Part shown: one piece after another, positions 39,582-40,599 of the stretch
Position numbering within the stretch: position 1 is the first letter of the stretch
How the letters are laid out: each line of letters starts with the position of its first letter
Source of the DNA: Luteitalea sp.
GTDB taxonomy: Bacteria > Acidobacteriota > Vicinamibacteria > Vicinamibacterales > Vicinamibacteraceae
DNA: 40,599 nucleotides
Direction of reading: 5' to 3'
Assembly: GCA_009377495.1 (NCBI GenBank)
Contig: WHTZ01000058.1
Span: 1-40,599, forward strand
The notes under the pieces: model-generated
Told to the model about the DNA's origin: nothing
Database searches by the model: none
The model's input: the letters and a program-made list of their open reading frames with translations, nothing else
Program-made: the position numbers and the translations under genes

Positions 39582-40599
39582 TCATCTAATGCTGCCTACC
39601 GTCTTGGGATTGGGATAGAGCGTCTTGTCCCGCTGCCCAAAGCTGGTGGTCGCGTGGAAGCGCTCCTCACCGCGCGGCCAGAAACCGGAGCCGATGACCA
39701 TCCAGCGCAGCGGGTAGCCCAGATCGAGATAGCGTGACACGTTCTCCGTCACGGTTTGCTGGCTCGTGTCCCACGCCAGCGCGCCCCACGCCTCCCAGCC
39801 GACGCCGAACCACTCGTATTTCGGCCGGTACACCGTATGGCCGGTCGCGTTCCGCAGCTCGAGAAAGCGCCGATAGATCACGGCCGGCGTGCCGACGAAG
39901 TAGTGCAGACCGTCGAGGCGACGGACGTCACGGCTACCCTGAGCCGACTCCTTGCGAGTCAGACGAACGATCTTGAGGCCCGGATGCAGATTGATGCTCG
40001 CCAGTCCCTGACGGGGCGCGATGACGAAGTTGCTGACCAGGCGTGTGGACTGCGGACGTGTGGTGTACGCACGAAAGCGCTCGTTCACATAACCCGTGAG
40101 CTCGGTTGTCGTGCGTCCAAACGCGGCGTGATCCGCGAGCCCAAAGATCGGGTCGACGGCCGCCGTGCGCGCGATGATGGTGTAGCGCCCCTCCTCGGTG
40201 GGATCGACGGTGAGATGCGCATGGTCCTTGGTGAGGTCGAGGGAGACGTGCGCCGCGAGGCCAGCCGCCGACCGCACTAGCGCTGTGAGACGCGAGCCGG
40301 ATACCGACAGCTCGTGCGTCTCCGTGACCGCGCCGCCCGGCGTGCCCCGGCGGAGCTCCAGGCCGGAGACCGCGTGGGCGGGTGCGATGACGGTCCCATC
40401 GAGACGTTCGAGCTGATACCGAAATCCCGCGGGCCACACGCGCACGGCAAACGACGGGCCTTTCACCACCGCGGTCGCGGCTCCGCGACCCGGCGGTGGC
40501 CGTGGCAGCGCGCGGTCGTGTACCGCAGGAGCGCCGCCGTCGCCGGCCACGGTCACCGTGAGCTCCGCGGCGAACGACCCGTGGCCGTACCTCACGGCG
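39582..40599 (-). CDS. GH31 glycosidase, N-terminal part, truncated (partial)
   Basis: The frame is open at the right edge of the window, so the true start is outside (at least 338 residues). The sequence matches the N-terminal beta-sandwich of family 31 glycosidases (FRYQLERLDGTVI, DPIFGLADHAAFG) and the beginning of the barrel (YEWFGVGWEAWGALAWDTSQ, YLDLGYPLRWMVIGSGFWP). It stops at DKTLYPNPKTVGSIR, before the region with the catalytic aspartates. Full-length relatives are commonly about 600 residues or more. It looks like a gene cut by deletion or rearrangement, with the amidohydrolase remnant just downstream. Probable substrate class: alpha-glucosides or xylosides, if intact. Confidence 0.7.
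   Translation of the reverse strand, partial: AVRYGHGSFAAELTVTVAGDGGAPAVHDRALPRPPPGRGAATAVVKGPSFAVRVWPAGFRYQLERLDGTVIAPAHAVSGLELRRGTPGGAVTETHELSVSGSRLTALVRSAAGLAAHVSLDLTKDHAHLTVDPTEEGRYTIIARTAAVDPIFGLADHAAFGRTTTELTGYVNERFRAYTTRPQSTRLVSNFVIAPRQGLASINLHPGLKIVRLTRKESAQGSRDVRRLDGLHYFVGTPAVIYRRFLELRNATGHTVYRPKYEWFGVGWEAWGALAWDTSQQTVTENVSRYLDLGYPLRWMVIGSGFWPRGEERFHATTSFGQRDKTLYPNPKTVGSIR

Overview
The window looks like a high-GC Acidobacteriota chromosome, most likely Vicinamibacteria (old subdivision 6). This is inferred from two tandem 'acidobacterial duplicated orphan permease' (ADOP) genes, the type IV pilin style, and the strong GC third-position bias. No 16S rRNA or other taxonomic marker was available to test it.

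Layout. (1) Bases 1-16937, plus strand: an essentially complete tuf-S10-spc-alpha superoperon, running tuf (3' end), rpsJ, rplC, rplD, rplW, rplB, rpsS, rplV, rpsC, rplP, rpmC, rpsQ, rplN, rplX, rplE, rpsN (zinc type), rpsH, rplF, rplR, rpsE, rpmD, rplO, secY, adk, map, infA, rpmJ, rpsM, rpsK, rpsD, rpoA, rplQ. Gene order is canonical, but many gaps carry palindromic repeats of several unrelated families. (2) 16941-23791, minus strand: a YIP1-family membrane protein, a MacA-type adaptor, two MacB-type permeases without an ATPase, and an EF-G-like GTPase with its own promoter. The last gene converges on rplQ with 3 bp between the stop codons. (3) 23925-34000, plus strand: an outer-membrane beta-barrel protein; type IV pilus genes (PilB/GspE ATPase, PilC/GspF platform protein, pilin with a sigma-54 promoter and a structured leader); a VKOR-DsbA disulfide-forming fusion; an ABC ATPase/permease pair; a TPR membrane protein; and a prepilin peptidase. 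(4) 34163-39051, plus strand: two tandem ADOP permeases. (5) 39104-40599, minus strand: the C-terminal tail of an amidohydrolase on a foreign N-terminus, next to a GH31 glycosidase cut off before its catalytic residues.

How the genes work together. Region 1 supplies the ribosome, RNA polymerase alpha, the SecY translocon, methionine aminopeptidase and IF-1. Region 3 would export and process a type IV pilin. The VKOR-DsbA fusion next to it could form the disulfide suggested by the pilin's two cysteines. Regions 2 and 4 carry three sets of MacB-type permease domains without local ATPases.

The most unusual signal is non-coding. At least five classes of inverted-repeat elements sit between the ribosomal genes: a 97-bp element in two opposite copies, GTAG-headed REP palindromes whose TAG is repeatedly the stop codon of the preceding gene, a 27-bp perfect inverted repeat at one locus with a close relative at a second, an element bounded by TGTCA/TGACA with heptamer repeats, and unique palindromes between rplF and rplR.
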